A DNA stretch of 44,290 bases from Castellaniella sp049673105 (GCF_049673105.1 NZ_JBATXG010000031.1:1-44290); one strand, 5' to 3'. Counted from the stretch's first letter, positions 8,091 through 16,335 are shown. The notes: generated from the letters alone by a model not told the origin. Translations and numbers: made by a program.

Positions 8091-8095
8091 ATAAT
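8068..8095 (+). promoter_or_regulatory. Candidate rne promoter
   Basis: A perfect TATAAT (8090-8095) is preceded, 16 nt upstream, by TTGCGC (8068-8073), which matches only TTG of the -35 consensus. Transcription would begin near 8102 and give a leader of about 445 nt before the rne ATG, similar in scale to the 361-nt rne leader of E. coli. The -10 overlaps the divergent rluC start codon. Confidence 0.5.
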
Positions 8096-8100
8096 CACAA

Positions 8101-8547
8101 CAGCCTATAGAGGCCGATAACCGCCGGACGTAGAGACGCAAAGGCTGCGCTCCGCCCGGCTGCAGGGACACCATTGTACTGCCTGGGTTTCGGTTTCTGG
8201 GTCCTTGGTCGCCGGTTTTGTCCAGGTTGCCCTGTCCGCTTTTGCATGCCAGACAGGAAAATCGACAAGCCGCGTGCGACGCCGCAGATTCTGCTCGCTC
8301 TTCCGCACCGAACGCCGCCCAGTGCACGTTCGCCGTTCCCAGCAACTCTTTGTCAACCACGATCGTGCCCTTGACCTCCCTGCTGCCAGAACCTCGCGCC
8401 TACCAGCGCGCCGTGCCTCTCTTACCGGAGACTGGCGCGGTCTAATCACGCCCGCAGCCACCCTCCTCGCAGACTGCCGCATCGCAACCGAGTGACCCGT
8501 GGTCGTGCGCCGAATCCGGCGCACCCTGACAACGGAGAAACCCACTC
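8101..8547 (+). promoter_or_regulatory. Long 5' leader of rne, no protein gene
   Basis: About 450 bases between the divergent rluC and rne genes hold no convincing coding frame. Several foldable elements are visible in the rne sense: GCCT-ATAG-AGGC (8103-8114), CCTGTC paired with GACAGG (8231-8257) and a perfect 8-bp hairpin at 8505-8524. In E. coli the rne leader is the site at which RNase E cuts its own mRNA to hold its level constant; the position and length here suggest the same job, though the hairpins are not recognisably the same ones. Confidence 0.5.
8502..8530 (+). promoter_or_regulatory. Strong hairpin just upstream of the rne ribosome-binding site
   Basis: GTGCGCCG (8505-8512) pairs perfectly with CGGCGCAC (8517-8524) around an AATC loop. 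GTC (8502-8504) and GAC (8528-8530) can extend the stem past a CCT bulge. It ends 9 nt before the GGAG (8534-8537) of rne, so it could influence ribosome access or serve as an RNase E landing structure. Confidence 0.55.
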
Positions 8548-11500
8548 ATGAAACGCATGCTGTTCAATGCGACGCACCAAGAAGAACTACGCGTCGCCAT
8601 TGTCGATGGACAGAAACTCATCGACCTGGACATCGAAACCGCCGGGCGCGAACAGCGCAAAGGCAATATCTACAAAGGGGTCATCACCCGCATCGAACCG
8701 GGCCTGGAAGCCTGCTTCGTCAGCTACGGCGAAGAACGCCACGGCTTCTTGCCCTTTAAAGAAGTCGCGCGCACCTACTTCAAAGAAGGTGTGGACGTGC
8801 GCACGGCGCGCATCCAGGACGCCCTGACCGAAGGCCAGGAACTCATCATCCAGGTCGAAAAGGAAGAACGCGGCAATAAAGGCGCCGCCCTGACCACCTT
8901 CATCTCCCTGGCGGGCCGCTATCTGGTCCTGATGCCCAATAACCCGCGCGGCGGCGGCGTCTCGCGCCGGGTCGAAGGCGAAGATCGCCAGGAACTGCGC
9001 GACGCCATGGACCAGCTGGACATACCTGCCGGCATGAGCATGATCGCCCGCACCGCCGGCATCGGTCGCAGCGTCGAAGAACTGCAATGGGATCTGAACT
9101 ACCTGATGCAGCTCTGGACCGCCATCGACGGGGCTGCCCGCGAAAACAAGGCGCCGATCCTGATTTATCTGGAATCCAGCCTGGTCATTCGCGCCATCCG
9201 TGATTATTTTTCGCCGGAAATCGGTGAAATCCTGATCGACACCGACGACATCTACGACCAGGCTCTGGCTTTCATGAGCGTGGTCATGCCGGACAACGTC
9301 AATCGCGTGAAACGCTATCGCGACGACGTGCCGCTGTTTTCCCGCTTCCAGATCGAACATCAGATCGAGACCGCCTATTCGCGCACGGTCACGCTGCCCT
9401 CGGGCGGCGCCATCGTCATCGATCACACCGAAGCGCTGGTGGCCGTGGACGTCAACTCGGCCCGTTCCACCCGCGGCTCCGACATCGAGGAAACCGCGCT
9501 GCGCACCAACGTGGAGGCCGCCGACGAAGTCGCCCGCCAGCTACGCCTGCGCGACCTGGGCGGCCTGATCGTGATCGACTTCATCGACATGGAAGAAGGC
9601 AAGAACCAGCGCGCCGTCGAACAGCGCCTGCGCGATGCCCTGCACTTCGACCGCGCCCGCGTCCAGATGGGCAAGATCTCGCGCTTCGGCCTGATGGAAC
9701 TGTCCCGCCAGCGGCTGCGTCCGGCCCTGAACGAGGGTTCTCACGTCACCTGCCCGCGCTGCACCGGTACCGGCGTGATCCGCGATGCCGAATCCAGCGC
9801 CCTGCATGTGTTGCGTCTGCTGCAAGAAGAAGCCATGAAGGAAGGCACCGCCGCCCTGCACGCCCAGGTGCCGGTCGATGTGGCAACTTTCCTGCTGAAC
9901 GAAAAACGCCACGACATCAGCCAGATCGAATCCCGCCTGAAGGTCAATCTGGTCCTGATTCCCAACAAATCACTGGAAACGCCGCACCACCACATCGAGC
10001 GGCTGCGCCACGACGATCCCCGCCTGGACGACAACAAGACCAGCTTCGAACTGGCCCAGGAACCGGAAGACAAGGTAGTCTGGCAGCCCAACAAGGCCCA
10101 GGAAACCAAGTCCCGGCCGGAAGCCCTGGTCAAGGGCATCCAGCCCGCTCAGCCTGCACCGCACCATGTCGAGCGCCCCGCCAAGACCGCCGCACCTGCG
10201 CCTGCTGCCGCAGCCGCCCCGTCGGGCGGACTGTTCAAGCGCATCCTGGCCTGGCTCTCCGGTGCCGGCACTACCCCGGCTGCCGCGACGCAATCCAAGC
10301 CCGCCAGCCCGACCCGCCGCGAAGACGAAGGCCGCCGCCGCGGGGGTTCCTCCAATCGCAATGGCGGCCGTCGCCCGGAATCGCGCGCCAATGGCCGCAA
10401 CGACCGTCAGGGCCGTGCCGATAAGGCCGACTCCCCGGATCGTGCGGAACGCAGCGAAAAACCCAATGACGGTCGGACGTCTCAGCGCCGCGACCGCAAT
10501 ACCGAGGACCGCGCCGCCCAATCCGCCAAGCAGGCGCCGGCTCAGACCGTCGACGCGCCCCAGGATACGGCAGAACCGCGCCGCAGCCGCAGCCGCCGAG
10601 GCCGTGGCCGCAGCCGCACCGAGGACACTCTGGACCAAGCCGTCACCGATACGGTGGAACTGACGACCGCCGCTGCGGCAGTTGCCCCGCCGGTTCAGGC
10701 ATCCTTTGACGCCCCCGCCCCGACGCCCGCGGACGACGATGCGCGCGTCACCCATGCGGACGCAGATGCGGATGTCGCCGTGGCCGGCCCTGCGGTCGAC
10801 ACAGAAGGCGATGCCAACCTGGACAGCCCGGACCCGGAACGCAAGCGCCGCCGCCGTCGCGGTCGTCGCGGCCGCCGCACCGGAGAAGGCGCAGAATCCG
10901 CAAACAGCATCGACACGCCGGATACCGGTGACGCCGACACCGACGCCTTCGACATCGAAACGCACGAAACGCCCCGCTTCGACCCCGAAGTCCTGGGTGC
11001 GGAACAGCCCGTGCAGCAGGAATCCCCTGCCGCCGTCCAGAAAGCGCCTCCCGTCGTGATCCCTGTCCCGGCGCCGGTGGTGATCGATACGCCCGTCACT
11101 CCCGAAATCCGCGAAGTCTCCCAGCCCGCTGCAGAAGCGCCTGCCGCAATGGAAGACACCGACGCTGCACCGGCGCCGGTCGCTGTCGAGCCGGTTCCGG
11201 TCACGGCGGAACCCGTCCACACGGCAGCGGAACCCGTCCACGTGGCGGCGGAGCCTGCCCCTGTCGTCACGGAAGCCGTCCAGGTGGTGACGGAACCTGT
11301 TCAAGTCGCTGCAGAGCAGGTCCCGCCGGCAGCCGCCGCGCCCGTCGTACCGACGCCTGCGGTCGAGCAAACGCCTCACAGCGCCCCCATCGTCCTGCCG
11401 TCCATCGATGATTCTCTGCGCGCCGCCGGCATGCAGTTGATCGAAACGCAGGCCAGCGCCGCCACGGCCCTGCCCAGCGCACCGCCCAAGCCTCTGGGCC

Positions 11501-11565
11501 GCGCGCGCAAGACCACTCCCCGCGTACAGGACGACCCCCTGCAGCAAGTAGAAACGACGCACTGA
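8548..11565 (+). CDS. rne: Ribonuclease E
   Basis: A 1005-residue endoribonuclease that starts mRNA decay and processes rRNA and tRNA precursors. The N-terminal half is a standard RNase E/G core: S1 domain (about 37-120), 5'-sensor region, and DNase-I-like domain with Asp301 (VAVDVN) and Asp344 (VIDFIDM), equivalent to E. coli Asp303 and Asp346. The zinc-link CPRC is at 402-405. From about residue 530 the tail is low-complexity and disordered: an Ala/Pro stretch, arginine-rich RNA-binding blocks (RRGRGRSR, RKRRRRRGRRGRR), acidic segments, and a tandem 7-residue repeat before the end. Such tails hold degradosome partners, but no partner motif can be read. Start ATG with GGAG at 8534. The length separates it from RNase G (about 490). 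Confidence 0.97.
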   Translation: MKRMLFNATHQEELRVAIVDGQKLIDLDIETAGREQRKGNIYKGVITRIEPGLEACFVSYGEERHGFLPFKEVARTYFKEGVDVRTARIQDALTEGQELIIQVEKEERGNKGAALTTFISLAGRYLVLMPNNPRGGGVSRRVEGEDRQELRDAMDQLDIPAGMSMIARTAGIGRSVEELQWDLNYLMQLWTAIDGAARENKAPILIYLESSLVIRAIRDYFSPEIGEILIDTDDIYDQALAFMSVVMPDNVNRVKRYRDDVPLFSRFQIEHQIETAYSRTVTLPSGGAIVIDHTEALVAVDVNSARSTRGSDIEETALRTNVEAADEVARQLRLRDLGGLIVIDFIDMEEGKNQRAVEQRLRDALHFDRARVQMGKISRFGLMELSRQRLRPALNEGSHVTCPRCTGTGVIRDAESSALHVLRLLQEEAMKEGTAALHAQVPVDVATFLLNEKRHDISQIESRLKVNLVLIPNKSLETPHHHIERLRHDDPRLDDNKTSFELAQEPEDKVVWQPNKAQETKSRPEALVKGIQPAQPAPHHVERPAKTAAPAPAAAAAPSGGLFKRILAWLSGAGTTPAAATQSKPASPTRREDEGRRRGGSSNRNGGRRPESRANGRNDRQGRADKADSPDRAERSEKPNDGRTSQRRDRNTEDRAAQSAKQAPAQTVDAPQDTAEPRRSRSRRGRGRSRTEDTLDQAVTDTVELTTAAAAVAPPVQASFDAPAPTPADDDARVTHADADADVAVAGPAVDTEGDANLDSPDPERKRRRRRGRRGRRTGEGAESANSIDTPDTGDADTDAFDIETHETPRFDPEVLGAEQPVQQESPAAVQKAPPVVIPVPAPVVIDTPVTPEIREVSQPAAEAPAAMEDTDAAPAPVAVEPVPVTAEPVHTAAEPVHVAAEPAPVVTEAVQVVTEPVQVAAEQVPPAAAAPVVPTPAVEQTPHSAPIVLPSIDDSLRAAGMQLIETQASAATALPSAPPKPLGRARKTTPRVQDDPLQQVETTH
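11185..11331 (+). repeat. Seven tandem 21-bp units in the rne 3' part
   Basis: Seven consecutive in-frame 21-bp units encode VEPVPVT, AEPVHTA, AEPVHVA, AEPAPVV, TEAVQVV, TEPVQVA and AEQVPPA. Two adjacent units share an identical 15-mer (11206-11220 and 11227-11241). The units have diverged at third positions, so the expansion is not recent. The array lies in the disordered tail of RNase E. Confidence 0.85.
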
Positions 11566-11606
11566 TGAATGTGCGGCCCAGCCGCTCTTGACGAGCGCGC
11601 TGGAAA

Positions 11607-11643
11607 CAAAAATCCCGGTGTCTGACAGATACCGGGATTTTTG
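11607..11643. terminator. Bidirectional intrinsic terminator between rne and mdtI
   Basis: CAAAAATCCCGGT (11607-11619) and ACCGGGATTTTTG (11631-11643) form a perfect 13-bp inverted repeat with an 11-nt loop. The arms give a GC core and a U-run on both strands, so it can end the plus-strand rne transcript and the minus-strand mdtJI transcript, whose stop codon is 3 nt away. Confidence 0.88.
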
Positions 11644-11645
11644 TT

Positions 11646-11978
11646 TTAGTGCGAGAGCTTTAACAGCACCACGCCGGACACGATGCTGCCGATCCCCAAC
11701 CAGCCCAGACGACCCAGCCGCTGCCGGAACAACACCAGGCCGGAAATGGCGGTCAACAAAATGCCCATGCCTCCCCACAAGGCATAAGCGACGGACAGGT
11801 CGATGCCTTTGACCGCCTGCGACAGCGCAGTGAACGAGGCCAGGATGCTGACGATGCCCAGCATCCCCATGCCGCGGCGACGAAACCCGTCGGAATACTT
11901 GATAAGGACGTTGGCGGCGACTTCCAGCACGATGGCGACCGCCATGAAAGCGTAATGAATCCATTCGGCATGCTGCAT
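11646..11978 (-). CDS. mdtI: Spermidine exporter subunit MdtI (SMR family)
   Basis: A 110-residue small multidrug resistance protein with four membrane helices. EWIHYAFMAVAIVLEVAANV carries the family glutamate in helix 1, and the middle part KYSDGFRRRG, ALSQAVKGIDLSVAYALWGG follows E. coli MdtI almost residue for residue. MdtI works only as a heterodimer with MdtJ and exports spermidine across the inner membrane. It starts 3 nt after the mdtJ stop. Because paired SMR proteins have varied substrates, the spermidine role is inferred from the close similarity to E. coli MdtI. Confidence 0.88.
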   Translation of the reverse strand: MQHAEWIHYAFMAVAIVLEVAANVLIKYSDGFRRRGMGMLGIVSILASFTALSQAVKGIDLSVAYALWGGMGILLTAISGLVLFRQRLGRLGWLGIGSIVSGVVLLKLSH

Positions 11979-11981
11979 GGC

Positions 11982-12359
11982 TCAGCACTCCCCGACAGCG
12001 GCTGTTGCGCCGCCGGAATCGTCAGCAGCTGAACCGGAGGCGCCCAGATTGATCAGTACCACCCCCGCCAGCAGCGCCCCCAGACCCAGCAGCTTGAACA
12101 GATCCAGGGATTCGCCGAAATAGTGCAGGCCGATCAGGGTGATGCAAATCAGGCCTATGCTCTCCCAGGCCGCATAGGCCAGGGCCAAGGGCAGGTATTT
12201 GACTGCCGTCGCCAGAAACACGAAGGACAGACCGATCATGACGTACATGAGCAGCAAGGCAGGGGCGGAACCGGACAGCGAGACGCGCTTCATGACGGTG
12301 ACGCCAATGACTTCGACCGCCACCGCCGCCAGCAAGAACAACCAAGGACGCAAAAACAC
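11982..12359 (-). CDS. mdtJ: Spermidine exporter subunit MdtJ (SMR family)
   Basis: An SMR protein of 125 residues with four membrane helices, partner of MdtI. The helix-1 glutamate lies in FLLAAVAVEVIGVTVMK, and LPLALAYAAWESIGLICITLIG and FGESLDLFKLLGLGALLAGVVLI match MdtJ. The start chosen is GTG at 12357-12359, because AGAGG (12366-12370) sits 6 nt upstream; the frame could also open at GTG 12387-12389, which would add ten residues. The C-terminal tail is Ala/Gly-rich and not conserved. Transcription is divergent from a LysR gene across a 103-bp gap that contains a palindrome, so LysR control is likely. Confidence 0.86.
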   Translation of the reverse strand: MFLRPWLFLLAAVAVEVIGVTVMKRVSLSGSAPALLLMYVMIGLSFVFLATAVKYLPLALAYAAWESIGLICITLIGLHYFGESLDLFKLLGLGALLAGVVLINLGASGSAADDSGGATAAVGEC

Positions 12360-12413
12360 AATGAACCTCTTTGCATAAAAATAGAGCACTGGAGGTCATT
12401 TTCATTCTATTTA

Positions 12414-12438
12414 ATGGATTTCAAAAGTTGATATCCAT
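12414..12438. promoter_or_regulatory. Candidate LysR operator between mdtJ and the lysR gene
   Basis: ATGGATTTC (12414-12422) and GATATCCAT (12430-12438) form an inverted repeat with eight of nine positions paired around a 7-nt centre. The 25-bp element contains T-N11-A arrangements typical of LysR boxes and lies between the two divergent start codons. The region is AT-rich against its surroundings. Confidence 0.5.
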
Positions 12439-12462
12439 CTTATTTATAGATAGAGTGGCGAA

Positions 12463-13338
12463 ATGCAATGGAATCTCGATCAACTGCGCCAGTTTGTCGC
12501 CACAGCCGAACAGGGTTCTATCAGCGCGGCCTCGCGGCAATTGGGCAAAGCGCAGTCCGCCGTCAGCACGGCCATCGGCCTGCTCGAAGCCGACCTGGGG
12601 GTGATGCTGTTCGACCGCAGCGGACATCGCGCCATCCTGTCCGACGCCGGGCAGTTGCTGCTCAGGGAAGCACAGGAATTATTGCGCCAGGCGCACGAAC
12701 TGGACCAACGGGCACGGGCGCTCACACGGGGCAGCGAACCCAGGCTGTCTCTGGCATTCGACGAGGCGCTGCCCTACACCGCGCTCAATGCCCTGCTCGG
12801 AGAGCTGTCCGAGCGCTTCCCCGAACTGGAACTGACCTTGCTGAATGGCACCGCCACGGAAGTCACGGAATACGTCGAACAAGACCGCGCCGATATTGCT
12901 TTTCACTTTGCCCGCGGGCCGCTGCACGATGGTTTCGATCAACGCCACCTGGGGGCGCTCCCCCAGGGCGTCTTTGTCGCCGGCGGCCATCCTCTGCTGC
13001 AGGGCGACACCGTCCAACGGCGAGACCTGGCACGCTACCGGCAGCTGCTGATGTGCGCCGAGGACCTCGACGCCATCGCCTACAGCCCCAGAATCTGGCG
13101 CTCTGACAGCTTTTATACGATCGCAGAGATGGTGGCGGCCAAGTTGGGCTGGGCCGTCCTGCCGGTACACATTGCCGCCTACGATGACTATCCGCGTCCG
13201 CTACGGCAGGTGTCCTGCCCGTCGCTGGCCCTGCCGCCGCTGCCTGTGCGCATGCTCTGGCCGCTGGGCCGCCCGCTGGGCGACACGGCGCAATGGGTTC
13301 AGACGCGTTTTGCGGAACTGATGCGAGAGCTGCCCTGA
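12463..13338 (+). CDS. LysR-family transcriptional regulator
   Basis: A 291-residue LysR-type regulator. The winged helix-turn-helix covers about residues 1-62 (NLDQLRQFVATAEQGSISAA, then LGKAQSAVSTAIGLLEADLGV) followed by a linker helix to about 88 and a substrate-binding domain of two lobes from about 90 to the end. It is divergent from mdtJI, and LysR proteins commonly control the gene they face, so its target is probably the exporter and itself; the ligand, perhaps a polyamine, is a guess. It ends at a hairpin shared with the convergent accD. Confidence 0.88.
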   Translation: MQWNLDQLRQFVATAEQGSISAASRQLGKAQSAVSTAIGLLEADLGVMLFDRSGHRAILSDAGQLLLREAQELLRQAHELDQRARALTRGSEPRLSLAFDEALPYTALNALLGELSERFPELELTLLNGTATEVTEYVEQDRADIAFHFARGPLHDGFDQRHLGALPQGVFVAGGHPLLQGDTVQRRDLARYRQLLMCAEDLDAIAYSPRIWRSDSFYTIAEMVAAKLGWAVLPVHIAAYDDYPRPLRQVSCPSLALPPLPVRMLWPLGRPLGDTAQWVQTRFAELMRELP

Positions 13339-13352
13339 TGGGCGTCGGCAAT

Positions 13353-13384
13353 CAAAAGGGGTGGCTGCCCTAGGGCAGCCACCC
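13353..13384 (-). terminator. Intrinsic terminator of the relA/trpBA-accD side
   Basis: A perfect 26-bp palindrome (13359-13384, centred on CCCTAGGG at 13368-13375) lies between the convergent LysR and accD genes. On the minus strand it is followed by CTTTTGAT, giving a GC-rich hairpin plus a short U-run that would end the accD transcript. On the plus strand there is no U-run, so it is a weaker stop for lysR. Confidence 0.7.
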
Positions 13385-13394
13385 TGGCGGGTGA

Positions 13395-14276
13395 TTACGC
13401 CGCCTTGTTCACGACCTCGATCGGCTGGCGGGTGAACAAAGCCAGCAAGTGCGCCAATTCGGCCTGCATCTCACGGCGGTCCACCACGCAATCGATGGCG
13501 CCTTTGGTCAGCAGGAATTCGGCCCGCTGGAAGCCTTCCGGCAGTTTCTCGCGCACGGTCTGCTCGATCACGCGCGGGCCCGCAAAGCCGATCAAGGCAT
13601 TGGGTTCGGCTATGACGACATCGCCCATGAAGGCGAAGGACGCGGACACACCGCCCATGGTGGGATCGGTCAGGATGCTGATGAACGGCAGACCGGCTTC
13701 GGACAACTGATGCAGCATGGCATTCGTCTTGGCCATCTGCAGCAGCGAAAACAGGGATTCCTGCATGCGGGCGCCCCCGGAGGACGACACGCAGATAAAG
13801 GGCATGCGACGATCGATGGCTTCCTGGACGCCGCGCGAAAAGCGTTCGCCCACTACCGAACCCATCGACCCGCCCATGAAAGAGAACTCAAAGCAGGCCA
13901 GCACCGCCGGCACCGACAGAATCGTGCCGCTCATGACGACCATGGCCTCGGACTCGCCGGTCTGTTTGACCGCTTCGGACACCCGTTCCGGGTATTTGCG
14001 CGAGTCCTTGAATTTCAGGGGATCCATAGGGCGCGTCTGGCTGCCGATTTCGACCCGGCCTTCGGGGTCCAGCAGTGCGTCGATACGCGCGCGCGCGCCG
14101 ATACGCATGTGATGACTGCATTTCGGGCAGACATTCAGAGTCGCCAGCAGATCTTCTTTGTACAGAACGGATTCGCAGGATGGGCATTTCACCCACAGCC
14201 CTTCGGGAACCCGTTTAGAGGCGGAATCGCTTTGACGATTGATGCGCGGAGGCAGGATTTTTTCGAACCAGCTCAT
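13395..14276 (-). CDS. accD: Acetyl-CoA carboxylase carboxyltransferase beta subunit AccD
   Basis: A 293-residue subunit that, with AccA, transfers the carboxyl group from biotin carboxyl-carrier protein to acetyl-CoA to make malonyl-CoA. The N-terminal zinc ribbon has Cys31, Cys34, Cys50 and Cys53, and the crotonase-fold body holds SSSGGARMQESLFSLLQMAK and LPFISILTDPTMGGVSASFA. I chose ATG 14274-14276 (MSWFEKILPP), preceded by AAAGG; a TTG two codons upstream is less likely. It starts 2 nt after the trpA stop, the classical trpBA-accD arrangement of Burkholderiales, where folC would usually follow but does not here. Confidence 0.96.
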   Translation of the reverse strand: MSWFEKILPPRINRQSDSASKRVPEGLWVKCPSCESVLYKEDLLATLNVCPKCSHHMRIGARARIDALLDPEGRVEIGSQTRPMDPLKFKDSRKYPERVSEAVKQTGESEAMVVMSGTILSVPAVLACFEFSFMGGSMGSVVGERFSRGVQEAIDRRMPFICVSSSGGARMQESLFSLLQMAKTNAMLHQLSEAGLPFISILTDPTMGGVSASFAFMGDVVIAEPNALIGFAGPRVIEQTVREKLPEGFQRAEFLLTKGAIDCVVDRREMQAELAHLLALFTRQPIEVVNKAA

Positions 14277-14278
14277 GG

Positions 14279-15106
14279 TCAACCTTTCTGAATGTGATCA
14301 AGGGCCTGCCGAACGTCGGCCAGCCATGCGGCGGCGGCGCCGACCGCCGCCTGAGGGCCATCGCTCAGCGACGCTTCCTCGATGATTTGAATCAGCTTGC
14401 TGCCGATCACGACAGCATCGGCATGCGGCGCCAGGCGGGCGGCGCTGGCAGCATCCCGGATGCCGAAGCCAACACCGACGGGAATAGTGATATGACGACG
14501 GATGGTGGCCAAGTGTCGGGCGACGTCATCGGTATCCAGATAACCGGCGCCGGTGACGCCCTTGAGGGACACGTAGTACACATAGCCCCGGGCCAAGCGG
14601 GCCACCTCGGCCATCCGCTCCTCGGTGGAGGTCGGCGCCAGCAGATAGATCGGGTCAATGCCGGCAGCCGACAGGCGGGCGGCAAAATCGGCGGATTCCT
14701 CGGGGGTGTAGTCCACCACCAGCACGCCGTCGACGCCTGCCTGGGCGGCCCGTTGCACGAATGCCTTCTGCCCCATGCATTCGATCGGATTGGCATAGCC
14801 CATCAGCACGACGGGGGTCCGGTCATCCTGGCGGCGGAAGTCCGCCACCAATTCCAGCACGCGGGCCAGACTGGCGCCTGCAGCGATGGCACGTTCTCCG
14901 GCCTTCTGGATGACCGGGCCGTCGGCCATGGGATCGGAAAACGGCACCCCGAGTTCGATGACATTGGCGCCGGCTGCCGCCAAAGCGTGCATCAGGGCAG
15001 GCGTGGACGTGACCAGCGGATCGCCCGCGGTGATATAGGGAATCAGCGCCGTGCGCCCCGACAGGGCGCCAAACACGGCGGCCAGACGTTGATTGGATAC
15101 AGTCAA
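14279..15106 (-). CDS. trpA: Tryptophan synthase alpha chain TrpA
   Basis: A 275-residue TIM-barrel enzyme that cleaves indole-3-glycerol phosphate and passes indole to TrpB through the complex tunnel. The catalytic Glu51 and Asp62 are in VIELGVPFSDPMADGP, matching Glu49 and Asp60 of Salmonella. The phosphate-binding VGVGFGIRD and the later VIGSKLI are present. It follows trpB after about 9 nt and is followed closely by accD; all three are on one transcript. Confidence 0.96.
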   Translation of the reverse strand: MTVSNQRLAAVFGALSGRTALIPYITAGDPLVTSTPALMHALAAAGANVIELGVPFSDPMADGPVIQKAGERAIAAGASLARVLELVADFRRQDDRTPVVLMGYANPIECMGQKAFVQRAAQAGVDGVLVVDYTPEESADFAARLSAAGIDPIYLLAPTSTEERMAEVARLARGYVYYVSLKGVTGAGYLDTDDVARHLATIRRHITIPVGVGFGIRDAASAARLAPHADAVVIGSKLIQIIEEASLSDGPQAAVGAAAAWLADVRQALDHIQKG

Positions 15107-15115
15107 GGAAGACTC

Positions 15116-16315
15116 CTAAAGCGCGATGCCGCCGGCTTCCGCCACGGTATGCATGTCCTTGTCGCCGCGCCCCGACAGATTGACCAGAATGATCTGGTCC
15201 CTGGGCAGCGTGGGCGCGAGCTTTGCCGCATAGGCGATGGCATGGGCGGATTCCAGGGCCGGCATGATGCCTTCGATGCGGCAGCAGTGATGGAAGGCGG
15301 CCAGCGCTTCCTGGTCGGTGATGCCCTCGTATTGGGCCCGACCGGAATCCTTCAGCCAGGCGTGTTCCGGCCCGACGCCCGGATAATCCAGGCCGGCTGA
15401 AATGGAATGGGTTTCGGTGATCTGGCCGTTGGCGTCTTGCAGCAGATAGGTGCGGTTGCCGTGCAGCACACCCACCACGCCCCGGCTCAGCGAGGCCGCA
15501 TGATGGCCGCTATCCAGGCCCCGCCCGGCGGCTTCGACGCCGATCAGACGCACGGATTCGTGTTCGATGTAGGGATGGAAAATACCGATGGCATTGGACC
15601 CGCCGCCGACGGACGCGACCACGTAATCGGGCTGGCGACCCGCATCGCGCGGCATCTGTTCCAGGCATTCGCGACCGATGACGGTCTGGAAATCACGCAC
15701 CATTTGCGGATACGGATGCGGCCCCGCCACCGTGCCGATGATGTAGAACGTGTCTTCGACGTTCGTGACCCAATCGCGCATGGCTTCGTTCAGGGCGTCC
15801 TTCAGGGTGCGGGAACCGGATTCCACCGGCACCACCGTGGCGCCCAGCAGCTTCATGCGGTAGACGTTCGATGCCTGGCGGCGCACGTCTTCGCTGCCCA
15901 TGTAGACGACGCATTCCAGGCCATAACGGGCGGCGACGGTCGCAGTCGCCACGCCATGCTGGCCTGCGCCGGTTTCGGCAATGACGCGCGGCTTGCCCAT
16001 GCGGCGCGCCAGCAACGCCTGGCCGATGCAATTATTGACCTTATGTGCGCCGGTGTGGTTCAGGTCTTCGCGCTTGAACCAGATCTGGGCCCCGCCCAAC
16101 TGCTGCGACCAGCGGCGCGCATGGTAGACCGGGCTGGGGCGCCCGACGAAGTGTTCCAGTTCGTCGGCGAATTCGCGCAGGAATTCAGGATCGTCCCGGT
16201 ACTGCTGGTAAGCCTTTTGCAAGGCATCCAGGGCGTGCACCAGGGTCTCGGCCACGAACGAACCGCCAAACTGGCCAAAATGCCCCTGGGCATCCGGCAA
16301 ATGATAGGGCTTCAC
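15116..16315 (-). CDS. trpB: Tryptophan synthase beta chain TrpB
   Basis: A 399-residue PLP enzyme that joins indole and serine to give tryptophan. The PLP lysine is Lys92 in LNHTGAHKVNN, and the glutamate-containing AETGAGQHG and the phosphate-binding SVGGGSNAIG loop are present. The frame is open for another 109 codons upstream, but homologues start MKPYxLPDxxGHFG, so GTG 16313-16315 is the likely start; an ATG near 16383 would add a 20-odd residue extension. A small hairpin lies 20 nt upstream of the GTG. trpF, often immediately upstream in relatives, is absent; relA is the upstream neighbour. Confidence 0.94.
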   Translation of the reverse strand: MKPYHLPDAQGHFGQFGGSFVAETLVHALDALQKAYQQYRDDPEFLREFADELEHFVGRPSPVYHARRWSQQLGGAQIWFKREDLNHTGAHKVNNCIGQALLARRMGKPRVIAETGAGQHGVATATVAARYGLECVVYMGSEDVRRQASNVYRMKLLGATVVPVESGSRTLKDALNEAMRDWVTNVEDTFYIIGTVAGPHPYPQMVRDFQTVIGRECLEQMPRDAGRQPDYVVASVGGGSNAIGIFHPYIEHESVRLIGVEAAGRGLDSGHHAASLSRGVVGVLHGNRTYLLQDANGQITETHSISAGLDYPGVGPEHAWLKDSGRAQYEGITDQEALAAFHHCCRIEGIMPALESAHAIAYAAKLAPTLPRDQIILVNLSGRGDKDMHTVAEAGGIAL

Positions 16316-16335
16316 ATCCAGACTCGCTTGTAAGG

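Noticed and set aside
8104..8115. The 12-mer CCTATAGAGGCC occurs both in the rne leader and at 21980-21991 upstream of the first ABC operon
   Set aside because: Many 12-mers are expected to recur by chance in 44 kb, and the flanking sequences are unrelated.
8135..8143. GACGCAAAG in the rne leader, reminiscent of the c-di-GMP-I riboswitch core
   Set aside because: The required partner segment with GCAAACC and the GNRA-capped stem between the two are absent, so the match is a short chance similarity.
9970..11988. A 672-codon open frame on the minus strand opposite the rne 3' half
   Set aside because: Its Gly/Arg-rich content mirrors the low-complexity tail of RNase E; it crosses the rne/mdtI terminator and overlaps mdtI, with no family features.
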